This document shows positions 38,006 to 47,519 of a stretch of 64,000 bases of DNA, in pieces. The notes under the pieces were generated by a model. That model saw only the letters and a program-made list of their open reading frames with translations. It was not told the origin of the DNA and did not search any database. The position numbers and the translations under genes were made by a program. The stretch is from CS4-C045 sp963844115 (lineage in GTDB: Bacteria > Planctomycetota > Planctomycetia > Pirellulales > UBA7805), in NCBI GenBank assembly GCA_963844115.1, contig CAWJNN010000019.1:62001-126000 (forward strand). The letters run 5' to 3'. Every line of letters starts with the position of its first letter. The stretch's first letter is position 1.

Positions 38006-39712
38006 ATGAACCAACAAAAATTACTAGTACGCAAGATCATCTATCTGTCGGGAATTGCCCTCCTTTTGTACCCCCTATGGCTGCTAAGTCAGCCAAGAAC
38101 GACCCAGTCGGAGGGAGGCAAACTAGCGCGGTTACGCGCCAGCGCCGGGCTCAGCGAAGCCAACCTGGGACAGATCGATCCAACCAGTGCAAGCATGAAG
38201 CTGGCGAGTTTCGGCTTACACGGCGCGGCGGCAACCAAACTGTGGACCAGCGCGCTTAGCTACAAAGAGCGCGAAGACTATACGAACTTCGATGCCGCCC
38301 TGGAACAGATCACGTACCTGCAACCCCACTTTGTGAAAGTCTGGGAATTCCAGGGCCACAACGTCGCATTCAATATCTCCGTTGAATTTGACGATTACCG
38401 CAAGCGCTACCAGTACGTCATCAAGGGCTTCAACTTGCTGAAGAAAGGTATCCGCTATAACGAGAAAGACCCAAAACTACTCCGGTCGCTGGCCCACTTT
38501 ACCGGTTTCAAGATCGGCAGGTCAGACGAAAAACAGTTCTATCGAGTGCTGTATCGCAACGACGAGGATTTTCACGCACCCAAGAACGACCAAAACCCAC
38601 TATTGGGTTCGCGTTATCATCGTCCGGAAGCGATGCGTGACAATTGGCTGGTCAGTAAATGGTGGTATCGCGAAGCGGAAAAGCTGGTGGAGCTCGGCCA
38701 GGCCCAATACAGCTCGATGAACATGAATCCGCTGCGTTACGGTGCGAACGAGACGGAAACCCGGTACGGCCCGATCAATGCGTTCCTGCTGCATTCCGAC
38801 GCTCCTCGTCAACAAATGCAATACGCCGAGACGATTGAGGAAGAAGGTGAATTCGGACCGAAAGCCCAGATGGCCTGGGCGACCGCCAAGGAGGAGTGGG
38901 ACGAATTTGGGTCGAAGGACATCCCCACCACACTCGGCTTCACCGTGCGACTCAATCGCCTCGATACGTTCACCGCACTGCGCGACAAGCGACGGAAGGA
39001 ACTGGAAGAACTGGAACCAGGTCTGCCGGACGCCCTGCAACAAAAGGTGATCGACGAACTGTCGCCCGACGAACTGGCCGCCTGGAAAAAGCCGAGGGCT
39101 GAACGTTCCGAGCAAGAAGTGGCTATGGTTCGCGATATCGAACGCCGTCGGCGCGTGACGCCCGAGATGATCGCCGCCGCGATGCCAGAGGACAAACGCC
39201 AAGATGCTCTGCAACTGGTCGAACGGGTCAATTATGCCGGCGAACGGGTGCGAATGATCGAGACGTACCGCACCGTCGTCAATTACGAATACTGGGGCGA
39301 ACGTACGCGGATTGAACAGTCGCCGGAAACGATCGCCGCGCGAGAAAGCGTGTATCGTGCCAAGGAAAAGTACACGAAGGGCGACCTCCCCGGCGCGCGC
39401 GAACGATTTGACGAAGGAATCCTCCAATGGGCAAGTGTCCTGAAGCGATTTCCGGTGCTGCTGGACCACGACGCCATGGTGCGCGATCTGTACGAGATGA
39501 TTCGATCGTATCGTGAGCTGTTAGCGCAAACACGCGATGACGGCAGCAGTGAACTGCCGGATGACTTCCCGCTGCAGATGGTCGTTGACAAACACGACGC
39601 GGTCCCCCAGCCCGAAGAAGATTCGGCAGCGGATGAGACCGAATCGGAAGAACTTCAACCCGAGACGTCACGGACAGAGGACGAAGAGAACAACGACAAT
39701 CCGGAATCGTAA
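38006..39712 (+). CDS. Membrane-anchored protein of unknown function, partner of the ABC exporter
   Basis: A 568-residue protein with an N-terminal membrane helix (IIYLSGIALLLYPLWLL, residues 10-26) and a large soluble, mostly helical region rich in Lys, Glu and Arg. It contains segments such as YLQPHFVKVWEFQGHNVAFNI that resemble TPR-like repeats, and ends in an acidic tail (EEDSAADETESEE). No enzyme motif is visible. It starts 10 bp after the permease stop, so all three genes form one operon. It is probably an extracytoplasmic or cytoplasmic accessory subunit of the transporter; topology is uncertain. Confidence 0.8.
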   Translation: MNQQKLLVRKIIYLSGIALLLYPLWLLSQPRTTQSEGGKLARLRASAGLSEANLGQIDPTSASMKLASFGLHGAAATKLWTSALSYKEREDYTNFDAALEQITYLQPHFVKVWEFQGHNVAFNISVEFDDYRKRYQYVIKGFNLLKKGIRYNEKDPKLLRSLAHFTGFKIGRSDEKQFYRVLYRNDEDFHAPKNDQNPLLGSRYHRPEAMRDNWLVSKWWYREAEKLVELGQAQYSSMNMNPLRYGANETETRYGPINAFLLHSDAPRQQMQYAETIEEEGEFGPKAQMAWATAKEEWDEFGSKDIPTTLGFTVRLNRLDTFTALRDKRRKELEELEPGLPDALQQKVIDELSPDELAAWKKPRAERSEQEVAMVRDIERRRRVTPEMIAAAMPEDKRQDALQLVERVNYAGERVRMIETYRTVVNYEYWGERTRIEQSPETIAARESVYRAKEKYTKGDLPGARERFDEGILQWASVLKRFPVLLDHDAMVRDLYEMIRSYRELLAQTRDDGSSELPDDFPLQMVVDKHDAVPQPEEDSAADETESEELQPETSRTEDEENNDNPES

Positions 39713-39714
39713 CC

Positions 39715-40239
39715 TCAGCCGAGCGCTTTCGAAAGAACGTCTCGCAAGAACTCATGCGCCGCCAGCGCAATGCCAGGCTGTTGACTCTCGCGCGGGCCGG
39801 CGACGTTCAGAACCGAGATCTCGTGATCCCGCAGCCAGCGAAGGACGTCCTGCACGGCAGACTCGGAATCCTCGCCATCTTGCTTTGAATCGACGTGCTT
39901 TAAATCGACGTGCTTTAAATCGACGATGAAGACCGGCCGTTTGCTCGTCTTGGCCAATTCGCGCGTTAACTTCGTTCCGCCGCTCAACGCCCCCCGACAC
40001 AGAATCAATGTTCCCTCCGAGTCCAGCACATTCCGCTCGGTGCGGACCGTGTAGTCGTACGAGTCCGTCGGCGTCAATTGATATTCGTCCGGAACGGCGC
40101 CATCCTCGGCGCGGCGCCCCCGTGGACACCAGCCGCCATGCGGCACATCGGCTTCGATCGCGGCATCCAAAGCCCCGCGATCGACACCAGTCTGTCCGCC
40201 AGAAACAATCTTGTGCAGCGGCGCTGCCATACTATTCAT
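39715..40239 (-). CDS. SLOG-superfamily protein (cpYpsA-type, putative nucleotide binding)
   Basis: The protein begins with IVSGGQTGVDRGALDAAIE, the nucleotide-binding signature of YpsA/SLOG proteins sometimes called putative molybdenum carriers. The WCPRGRRAEDGAVPDEY, YTVRTERNVLDSEGTLIL and LSGGTKLTRELA blocks are also conserved. SLOG proteins bind nucleotides or their derivatives; the substrate here is unknown. A 15-bp tandem repeat adds DLKHVDLKHVDSK inside the domain (39881-39925). The start could be 40239 or 40230. It converges with the ABC accessory gene, 2 bp apart. Confidence 0.85.
   Translation of the reverse strand: MNSMAAPLHKIVSGGQTGVDRGALDAAIEADVPHGGWCPRGRRAEDGAVPDEYQLTPTDSYDYTVRTERNVLDSEGTLILCRGALSGGTKLTRELAKTSKRPVFIVDLKHVDLKHVDSKQDGEDSESAVQDVLRWLRDHEISVLNVAGPRESQQPGIALAAHEFLRDVLSKALG
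39881..39925. repeat. 15-bp in-frame tandem repeat in the SLOG gene
   Basis: Three copies of TGCTTTAAATCGACG (the first with one substitution), duplicating the codons for Asp-Leu-Lys-His-Val between a core strand and the next helix. Confidence 0.9.
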
Positions 40240-40299
40240 GCGAACAGTATATCGCCGCGCAAGACCTTGTCCATTGTCAATCCGACGCCAATTCAATTC

Positions 40300-41613
40300 T
40301 TATTGGCGCGACGGTTCACCCTGAGGCTGCTGAGTCATTCGCTCGTCATGCGATCCAACCGGCCGACCGCCGCGTCGTGGCAGCACAAGCCTTGATCCGG
40401 GACGCACATAATCAAAGTCGCCGGTCAACTGATGAGCGTTCAGTTTGTAGATCTCAACCCACCTTGATGGGTCACCCAGTTCGTATCGAGCGATATCGAA
40501 CAGCGTGTCACCCTCTTGAACGACGTAAACCTGGCCGTCGCTAGCCGGTTTGCTGCCGACACCAATCACGTTCGGCCGCTTGCGGTCTTTCGGACAAAGG
40601 TCCGGATAGAGTTTGATCAGTTCCGTGCGGGGCGGTGCAAGAACCTTATCACCAACGGCGAGTCGCTCCGGCAGCGGATACCGCTGGCGGTTGTATTCCA
40701 TCAATGCTTTAAAATAGCTGCCCGTACCGTACAGCGTTTCCGAGATCGTCCAGAAGTTGTCATTCGGTTGAACGTCATATTGGCCGTTGTGCGCTCGCTG
40801 TGCGTAATCGCCATCGGGAGGTCCGACCTGGGATACCTGAGCGACCTGCGATTGATCAACCTGCTGGAACGTTGGCGCGTTGGTATTGGCGTACTGCTGC
40901 GATTGGACGTAAGCCTGTTCCTGTTGTGGACCGGAGTAACCCGGAGGGGTGTTGGTCGCCTCCTGCTCCCGGAAGTTTGTCTCGGTATAGCGATCGCCCA
41001 CGACCGCCGGAGGGTCGGAATCGGGAGCCGTGAACGTTGGGGGCTGCTGATCAGCCAAGGGAACGGATTCCTGACGAACCTCCTGACGAACGTCCAACGG
41101 TTCCTGAGAGACGTCGGCCACCGGTTGCTGAACCGGTTCCAGCTGGAATTGAGCCGGAGGCACATCGGTTGGCTCGGCCGATGCGTACTCGGACGATACA
41201 TCATCCTGCGAAATCTGTGGTGCGATTTCTTCGGCTGGGGCCGGTTGCTGTTCGACCGACGGGGCAACATCGTCCGATTGGATTGTCTCCGGCGGCAGGA
41301 AGGCATACCGATCGGCCGGCAATTCCGGGGGGGATCTCTGGGCCTGCCGATAGTAGGAACCCGTGTCCTCGCTGGGCGGGAGTCTGTTATCGTCATACTC
41401 CGGCGCTTGCTGGTTTGCGGCGCTCGCGACGTGTACGGTTTCTGCGGGAGTCTCAACCGGCGAGCTTTGATCTTCAACCACGGAGACGTCGGTCTCGGAA
41501 ACAGAGGTTTCACGAACGCGATTGACGACCACGTACACGAAGATAACCAACAGCGCGAAAACCACCGTCACGCCAATCTTGGTTTCCCTGGGGACGGTTC
41601 TTCGTACGGCCAT
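40300..41613 (-). CDS. Membrane-anchored protein with two LysM domains
   Basis: An N-terminal transmembrane helix (IGVTVVFALLVIFVYVVV, residues 13-30) is followed by about 240 residues of Pro/Gln/Glu-rich disordered linker and two LysM domains: YDVQPNDNFWTISETLYG (about 277-330) and YVVQEGDTLFDIARYELGD (about 360-412). LysM binds glycans with N-acetylglucosamine such as peptidoglycan. The ATG at 41613 has a clear AAGGAGG seven bases upstream. It lies downstream of rsmH on the same strand, a cell-wall cluster context, so a role in cell-wall attachment or morphology is likely. Confidence 0.88.
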   Translation of the reverse strand: MAVRRTVPRETKIGVTVVFALLVIFVYVVVNRVRETSVSETDVSVVEDQSSPVETPAETVHVASAANQQAPEYDDNRLPPSEDTGSYYRQAQRSPPELPADRYAFLPPETIQSDDVAPSVEQQPAPAEEIAPQISQDDVSSEYASAEPTDVPPAQFQLEPVQQPVADVSQEPLDVRQEVRQESVPLADQQPPTFTAPDSDPPAVVGDRYTETNFREQEATNTPPGYSGPQQEQAYVQSQQYANTNAPTFQQVDQSQVAQVSQVGPPDGDYAQRAHNGQYDVQPNDNFWTISETLYGTGSYFKALMEYNRQRYPLPERLAVGDKVLAPPRTELIKLYPDLCPKDRKRPNVIGVGSKPASDGQVYVVQEGDTLFDIARYELGDPSRWVEIYKLNAHQLTGDFDYVRPGSRLVLPRRGGRPVGSHDERMTQQPQGEPSRQ

Positions 41614-41658
41614 GAGGGGCCTCCTTACCTGGTAGGGGGGAAAGTTCGAGTCATGAGA

Positions 41659-41714
41659 TGTTCACACTGATATATTCACACTGGAATGTTCACACTGAAA
41701 TTTTGACAATGACA
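41659..41714. repeat. Degenerate 14-bp tandem repeat
   Basis: About four copies of a unit like TGTTCACACTGGAA, degenerating to TTTTGACAATGACA, between the LysM gene start and the rsmH stop. Confidence 0.7.
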
Positions 41715-41809
41715 TTTTGGCAATGCCGAACGGCGTCTTGCCGCCGCATGCTGCCGACCCCGTGACCTCCACGAATCCTGGTATTCCACTACTCCAACAT
41801 TCCGAATTG

Positions 41810-42694
41810 TTATTCCGCGGTACGCACCGCAACTCTCATCTTGGCACTTCGAGACCTTGGGTTCGCTTGCACTTCGCGGTCGGTCGGTCGGATCGGCTTC
41901 TTCGTTAAGACTTCGTAACGTGGATCGTCGCGAAAAGCCCATTTAACGATCCGGTCCTCCAGAGAATGAAAACTGATCGCTACGACGCGACCTCCTTCTT
42001 TCAAACAACCTGGAAAGTTTGTGAGTGCATCTTCAAGATGCTTTAGTTCGTCGTTCACCGCGATCCGCAGAGCCTGGAAGGTACGCGTGGCCTTGTCGAT
42101 TGATCCTCGCTGAGGGGATCGCACAACACAGCTGCGCACCAGTTCGGCAACTTGCCGAGCCGTCTTTATGGGTTCGCGCTTCCTTCGTTCGACTATCCGT
42201 GTCGCGATTCGGCGACTAAAACGTTCTTCACCGTAACGGTAGATCAAGTCGGCCAGGTCTTTTTCCGATAAACGCTGGATCAACTGCCAGGCTGGCTGGC
42301 CGGCGGTCGGATCAAAACGAAGATCGAGCGGTCCATCGCTGTCGAAACTAAAGCCCCGCTGCTGGTCCGCCAGCTGGTCGCTGGACAGTCCCAGGTCGAG
42401 GACGATGCCGTCAACGCGATCGACTTCTATCTGTGTCAAAACTTCCCTCAGTTCGCTGTAGCTCGCCTGGACCAACTTCACCGGCATCCCCGCCAATCGT
42501 TCTTCGGCCGCAGCAATCGCCACCGGATCACGATCCATTGCCAAAACCAGCCCGTTTTGCCCGACCGCTTCGGCGATGGCACTTGTATGCCCACCACCTC
42601 CCAAGGTTCCGTCGACAATGCAATGTCCATCCTGCAACGCCAGCCACTGCACTACCTCGTCAAGCATTACTGGTATGTGAAGTGGTTCGTCCAT
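41810..42694 (-). CDS. rsmH: 16S rRNA (cytosine-1402-N4)-methyltransferase
   Basis: Methylates C1402 in the ribosomal P site using S-adenosylmethionine. The N-terminus HIPVMLDEVVQWL, the SAM-binding loop IVDGTLGGGGHTSAI, ILDLGLSSDQLADQQRGFSF, and the C-terminal FQALRIAVNDEL, GGRVVAISFHSLEDRIVKW are diagnostic. At 294 residues from the ATG at 42694 it is full length. In many bacteria rsmH follows mraZ, but no mraZ is found upstream here; instead there is a gap of about 685 bp with tandem repeats. Confidence 0.96.
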   Translation of the reverse strand: MDEPLHIPVMLDEVVQWLALQDGHCIVDGTLGGGGHTSAIAEAVGQNGLVLAMDRDPVAIAAAEERLAGMPVKLVQASYSELREVLTQIEVDRVDGIVLDLGLSSDQLADQQRGFSFDSDGPLDLRFDPTAGQPAWQLIQRLSEKDLADLIYRYGEERFSRRIATRIVERRKREPIKTARQVAELVRSCVVRSPQRGSIDKATRTFQALRIAVNDELKHLEDALTNFPGCLKEGGRVVAISFHSLEDRIVKWAFRDDPRYEVLTKKPIRPTDREVQANPRSRSAKMRVAVRTAE

Positions 42695-43379
42695 CACGGC
42701 AACAACCACCAATCAACGCAACGACCTACACCGGCCGGGACGCATGGCACGACGTACGACAGCGCAATGATATAGCGCAGCGATATTGCGCAACGGTACG
42801 GCGCACGGTTCAAATTCTTAATGACTTCCGTAGGGTCAAACTGCCCAAACGAAACAAGTCGCCGATCGGCTTTCGCGGAGGCTTTATCGCTAGGGATGCG
42901 GGATTTGCCGCGGAATAATAGAAAGCGCCGCGATGCATGTCAATAAAGCCCAGGCGCTGCCAGCAATAGAAACACGTCGCTGCCAGCAATAGAAACACGT
43001 CGCTGCCAGCAATAGAAACCCGTCGCTGCCAGCAATAGAAACCCGTCGCTGCCAGCAATAGAAACACGTCGCTGCCAGCAATGCTGCTCAGCTCGCTAGA
43101 TAGTGATCGAGCATGGCGATTTTCGTCGTCGAACTGGTTCGCCTTTGTTGAACCGTTCACGAATTTCACACTAAGCTGTGTCTCCTAATTGCGTTTTTCT
43201 GGGAGGGCCCGCCCGCCCCCTTGGCCCGTATCGAAGATCCGCCGTGGCGGGCCGAGCCGAAAGCCCCGCCAATTCCCGGCTCAGCGGGAGCTTGCGTCGT
43301 TTACCGAGCGCATTCTCAAGATTCGCAAAACACCATAGATCGCCCCTCGCTCACCGCGTTGCAAGAAGCTGCCGTCGAT
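42695..43379. other. Intergenic region upstream of rsmH with a 23-bp tandem repeat
   Basis: A gap of 685 bp between rsmH and purQ, the largest in this part of the window. It holds the array at 42955-43084. No mraZ or other gene is detectable; small ORFs reading CFYCWQR come from the array. Confidence 0.6.
42955..43084. repeat. 23-bp tandem repeat, five copies plus a partial
   Basis: Unit CGCTGCCAGCAATAGAAAC followed by ACGT or CCGT. Copies are contiguous without spacers, so this is a minisatellite and not a CRISPR array. Confidence 0.95.
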
Positions 43380-44213
43380 TCAGCGAAAATACGCCACGGC
43401 GTTAGCAAAGACAGCAAGGCCATCGCCCACCTCGTTCGCGTCACCACGCGTCCAACGAGGATGCTGCGTCGGATCGATATGCCGTTCCGGATGTGGCATC
43501 AACCCCAACACGCGACCGGTCGAATCCGAGAGGCCAGCCACGTTGCGCTGCGAACCGTTCGGGTTCGACGGATAGGGGACTGCCCCTGCCCCGTTGCCAG
43601 CAGCCGCTCCATCGTTCACGTACCGCAGCACCAGCCGACCCGCCTTGTCCAGGTCGTTCAACTGCTGGTCGTCACGGGCGACGAACTTTCCTTCGGCGTG
43701 CGCGATCGGCAGGTACAGCGACTCGATGCCGCTTAGAAACACCGACTTGTCGCTGGCGACCTGTAAATTGACCCAGCGATCCTCAAATTTCCCTGAATCA
43801 TTCCACGTCAGGGTCGCCGGAGACAGAGCAGCGCCATCGCCAGCCAGCGCCGGCGGCAGCAAGATTCCGGAATTCATCAGTACCTGAAAGCCGTTACAGA
43901 TCCCCAGAATCAATCCGCCGTCGCCACAAAACTCCTGCAGGCGATCGTGCAGGTGGTGACGAATCTGATTGCCCAGGATGCGACCCGCCGCGATATCGTC
44001 CCCGTAACTGAATCCACCCGGAAGACAAAGTACTTGAAATTCCTTCAACCGCCCCGGTTGTTCCAAAATACGATTGACGTGCAATCGCTGAACTTGCGCA
44101 CCGGCGACCTCAAACGCGTACGCGGTTTCCACGTCGCAGTTCGTCCCAGGCGCTCGCAAGACCAGGACACGGGGTTCAGCGATACTTCGTCCAGCGATAC
44201 TTCGTTCAGCCAT
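43380..44213 (-). CDS. purQ: Phosphoribosylformylglycinamidine synthase, glutaminase subunit
   Basis: Class I glutamine amidotransferase that supplies ammonia to PurL in purine synthesis. RVLVLRAPGTNCDVETAYAFE at the start, LPGGFSYGDDIAAG, the nucleophile Cys in LGICNGFQVLMNSG, and the His-Glu of LMPHPERH are present. At 277 residues it is slightly longer than the usual 230 because of an N-terminal SIAGRSIAEP duplication (15-bp repeat at 44175-44204) and a central insertion. It lies 45 bp downstream of purL on the same strand; the two form an operon. Confidence 0.95.
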   Translation of the reverse strand: MAERSIAGRSIAEPRVLVLRAPGTNCDVETAYAFEVAGAQVQRLHVNRILEQPGRLKEFQVLCLPGGFSYGDDIAAGRILGNQIRHHLHDRLQEFCGDGGLILGICNGFQVLMNSGILLPPALAGDGAALSPATLTWNDSGKFEDRWVNLQVASDKSVFLSGIESLYLPIAHAEGKFVARDDQQLNDLDKAGRLVLRYVNDGAAAGNGAGAVPYPSNPNGSQRNVAGLSDSTGRVLGLMPHPERHIDPTQHPRWTRGDANEVGDGLAVFANAVAYFR

Positions 44214-44258
44214 AAATCTAAGCGGCGATTTTCAAACGCCGCCACACAACGAATCTAG

Positions 44259-47202
44259 TTAGTCAAACACCAAAGGGCGTTGCCAGACATCTTTCAGTTC
44301 TGCGAGGTCGGCATTCAGCCAATCACCGATCTTCAAACGCGGCAATTCAGTAACCGATCCAATCTGCCGCCATGGAAGCTCACCCATCACGTCTTCGAAT
44401 GCGGCCGCCCTCGCCGGCTCGACTTCGCACAGAAAACGCGAGTTGGATTCACTGAACAAGACGACGTCCGCACGACCGTTCAACTCCTCGGTGACGCACG
44501 GAATATTGGCCGGATCGATCGACGCGCCGTATCCTCCGGCGAAGGCCATTTCAGCGACCGCGACCGCCAGCCCACCTTCACTCAGATCATGACAAGCGCG
44601 GACCAGGCCGCCGGTAATCGCGCGATGAATCGCGGTATAGGTATCGAGCGCCCTGCCAACATCCAACCGCGGCACGCGGCCGCCGGTCCATCCCCGTACC
44701 ACGGCGAGGTGGGATCCTCCCAGCTCGTCCTTGGTGAATCCAACCTGGTACAGCAAATTGCCCGGCGCTTTCAGATCCGAGGTGACGCACTGCCCGACAT
44801 CCTGGACCTGGCCCAGGGCACTGATCAGCAACGACGCGGGAATCGCAATTGTCTGCCGCTGTCCGTGTTCGTCTTCGTAGCTGAATTCGTTGTTCAAACT
44901 ATCCTTGCCGCTGACGAACGGGGTACCGAAAGCGACCGCCACTTCCCGACACGCCATCGCGGCACGGACCAGCGAACCCAAGGTTTCGGATCGTTCGCAG
45001 TCGCCCCAACAGAAGTTATCCAGGATCGCGATCCGCGTTGGATCGGCACCGACCGCCACGCAATTACGAATCGCCTCGTCGATGGCGCTAGCCGCCATAT
45101 GATAGGTATCCAGATCACCGTAGTAGGGATTCATACCGCAGGCGACAACCAGACCTCGGCGCGAATCCAGGCGTGGCCGGACGACGGCGGCATCGCTAGG
45201 GCCATCGTTGTTCACGCCGACCAGCGGCTTAATGACGCTCCCGCCTTGAACTTCGTGGTCGTACTGACGAATTACCCATTCCTTACTGGCGACATTCAAC
45301 GAGCCGAGTATCTGCAGCAAGTCGTTGTGAGCATCGTCGGCCGCGCGAGTCTTTCCTGCCCCAGGTGACAATTCGGTTTCCGGCGGCGGCAGATAGGCAG
45401 CTTGCCGAATCACTTTCGGGCGCCCGCCGTGCAGAAATTCCATTGGAAGATCGCCCACCACGCTGTCGTTGTACTTCAATTGCAGGCGCCCCGTGGGTAC
45501 GAACTTGCCGATGATGGTCGCCTCGACATCTTCTGCCGAGCAGAGCGCGGCCAGTGCTTCCCAGCTGTCTTCCGGGACGGCCAGGACCATTCGCTCCTGG
45601 GCCTCGGAAATCCAAATCTCAGTATAGGAAAGACCGTCGTACTTGGTGGTCGCGCAGTTCCAGCCAGACTTCCGCACCTAGATGCTCGCCCATTTCACCG
45701 ACCGCGCTGGAAAACCCTCCGGCACCGCAGTCCGTGATCGCGCTATAGAGGCCTTGATCGCGCGCGGCGAGCACGACATCCACGACCATCTTTTCCGTCA
45801 CGGCATTCCCGATTTGGACGGCGCCACCGGAAAGCATATCGCTTTGGTCGGTCAATTCCGCCGAGCTGAACGTGGCACCGTGAATTCCATCGCGCCCCGT
45901 GCGTCCGCCGACTGCCACAATGAAGTCCTGAGGGCGTGGCTGTTTGTGCGATTTGTCGCGGGGCAAGATGCCGACGTTGCCACAATAGACCAACGGATTA
46001 CCGAGATAGCGAGGGTCAAAATAGATCGCGCCGTTGACGGTTGGGATGCCCATCCGGTTTCCATAATCCCGCACTCCCGCCACAACACCTTTCAGCACAC
46101 GACGAGGATGCAGAACCCCTGGCGGAATCTGGTCGGCGGGCGTGTCCGGCGGCGCAAAGCAGAAAACGTCGGTATTACAGACGGGTTTTGCTCCCATGCC
46201 GGTACCCAAGGGATCGCGTATTACCCCTCCGATCCCCGTGTTGGCACCACCATACGGCTCCAAGGCCGAAGGATGATTGTGCGTTTCGACCTTAAAAACG
46301 ACGTTGTAATCTTCGTCAAAGCGAATGATCCCCGCATTGTCCTCGAACACGCTGACGCACCAGTCCTGGTCGCCCAACTGGCTTCGAATCTGCTGCGTGG
46401 CGGCGAAGATCGTCTCCTTCAACATGTTGTCAAACTGCTGCTCGCCCGGAATCGCCTCGGGCCCGATCGCTCCGCGATAACTGATTCGCCCCGCCAGCGT
46501 TTTGTGACTGCAATGTTCGCTCCACGTCTGAGCCAACGTTTCCAGTTCGATATCTGTTGGTTCGCAACCGCGCTGTTCGTAGTAGGACTGGATGGCAACC
46601 ATTTCGGCCAGCTGCAGATAGAGCTGCCCCTGGCGGCTCAACCGAGCAAGTCCGTCCTCGTCCAGATCTCGAATCACGACGTGTTGCGGTTGGAAGTCGT
46701 ACGGTGCGCCGAACTCCAGGTGGTCGAAGTCCAGCGGGCCGACGATAACCCGTTCGATGGCGTCGTTCGCCAATATCTTCTTGCTGATGATTTCTAGATG
46801 TTCGTCTGGCAGCGGCGACAACCAGTATTTTTGCACCGTACGAACCTCATCGACACGAATATCCATATCGGCGATTGCCGCCGCGGCACTCAGAGCGACA
46901 GGGTCCATCACGCCCGGTTTCGGCAGAACGTGAATCAGACAGGGCGTGCCAGGAGGTGGATCTTGCAGCGCGGCGTCGCCAACGGGTGCCACCACTGTTC
47001 GCTGGACAACGTCGTCGGCCAGAAGTTCGCGCGCAATTCGGGCGACCTGATCCATCTGGATTTCTCCCTGAATCAGGTAACCGTAGGCCGCGCTGACCTG
47101 CAAGTTCGGGAGGCCCAAATCAGCTGCCTCGGCGATAACCGATTGGGCGATACGATCCGGCATCCCTTCGCGGGCGTAAATGTCAACTTCCCAAAGCATC
47201 AT
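44259..47202 (-). CDS. purL: Phosphoribosylformylglycinamidine synthase with fused N-terminal PurS-like domains (one frameshift)
   Basis: Fourth step of purine synthesis (FGAR to FGAM). Residues 3-75 (LWEVDIYAREGMPDRIAQ) and 88-165 (LIHVLPKPGVMDPVALSAA, VRTVQKYWLS) look like two PurS-type halves, fused to the synthetase core (QTWSEHCSHKT, VFKVETHNHPSALEPYGGA, IRDPLGTGMGAKPV, GGFSSAVGEMGEH). The core continues in another frame (TTKYDGLSYTEIWISEAQERM, SGKDSLNNEF, CHDLSEGGLAVAVAEMAF). The break is near 45656; removing one base gives VWLERATTKYDGLSY. The product is about 980 residues, without the C-terminal glutaminase, which is the separate purQ. Confidence 0.95.
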
Positions 47203-47249
47203 TTATTGCGTCGGCAGATCCCGGTCCTTCAGGATGTCAGGCGACCCCC

Positions 47250-47307
47250 GTGCCGCTTTATCGGGGCGAGTGCCGCTTTATCGGGGCGAGTGCCGCTTTA
47301 TCGGGGC
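47250..47307. repeat. 20-bp tandem repeat, three copies
   Basis: Three contiguous copies of GTGCCGCTTTATCGGGGCGA, the last two bases short, 48 bp upstream of the purL start. Confidence 0.92.
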
Positions 47308-47419
47308 TAACAAAACGTGGCATTGTATCAGAGGGCTTGCAGATTGGCATGACCTGCCGCCAGGGCCGGCAAAAAGCCTCATTTCATTGTTCTGCCAGAT
47401 CTACGGCCGATCGTTCGTT

Positions 47420-47488
47420 GTAGAACGGAACTTGTTCCGTTTTTGATATCATTGTGGTGCTGTTAAAACGGAACAAGTTCCGTTCTAC
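47420..47488. repeat. Inverted repeat with self-palindromic 24-bp arms
   Basis: Perfect 24-bp arms around a 21-bp spacer. Each arm contains AACGGAAC-TT-GTTCCGTT or its complement, which is itself a palindrome, so four half-sites are arranged symmetrically. It ends 31 bp before the GspF-like gene. It may be a dispersed repeat or an operator. Confidence 0.9.
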
Positions 47489-47519
47489 ATGAAATAGCTC
47501 CTCTCCTTTCGGAAAACAG

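Larger units (their letters stand above)
47203..47519. other. Divergent region between purL and the GspF-like gene, with two repeat elements
   Basis: A gap of 317 bp that must hold the promoters of both genes. It contains a 20-bp triplicate (47250-47307) next to purL and a long inverted repeat (47420-47488) next to the GspF-like gene. No consensus promoter was recognised. Confidence 0.6.

Noticed and set aside
38600..39469. Minus-strand ORF of 289 codons
   Set aside because: Antisense shadow of the ABC accessory gene; no recognisable features.
40516..41670. Plus-strand ORF of 384 codons
   Set aside because: Antisense to the LysM gene, which has membrane helix and LysM motifs; the Arg/Leu-rich plus product is typical of a shadow.
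42955..43084. Regular 23-bp direct repeats as a CRISPR array
   Set aside because: The copies are contiguous with no spacers and no cas genes are nearby.
45682..46797. Plus-strand ORF of 371 codons
   Set aside because: Antisense shadow of purL.
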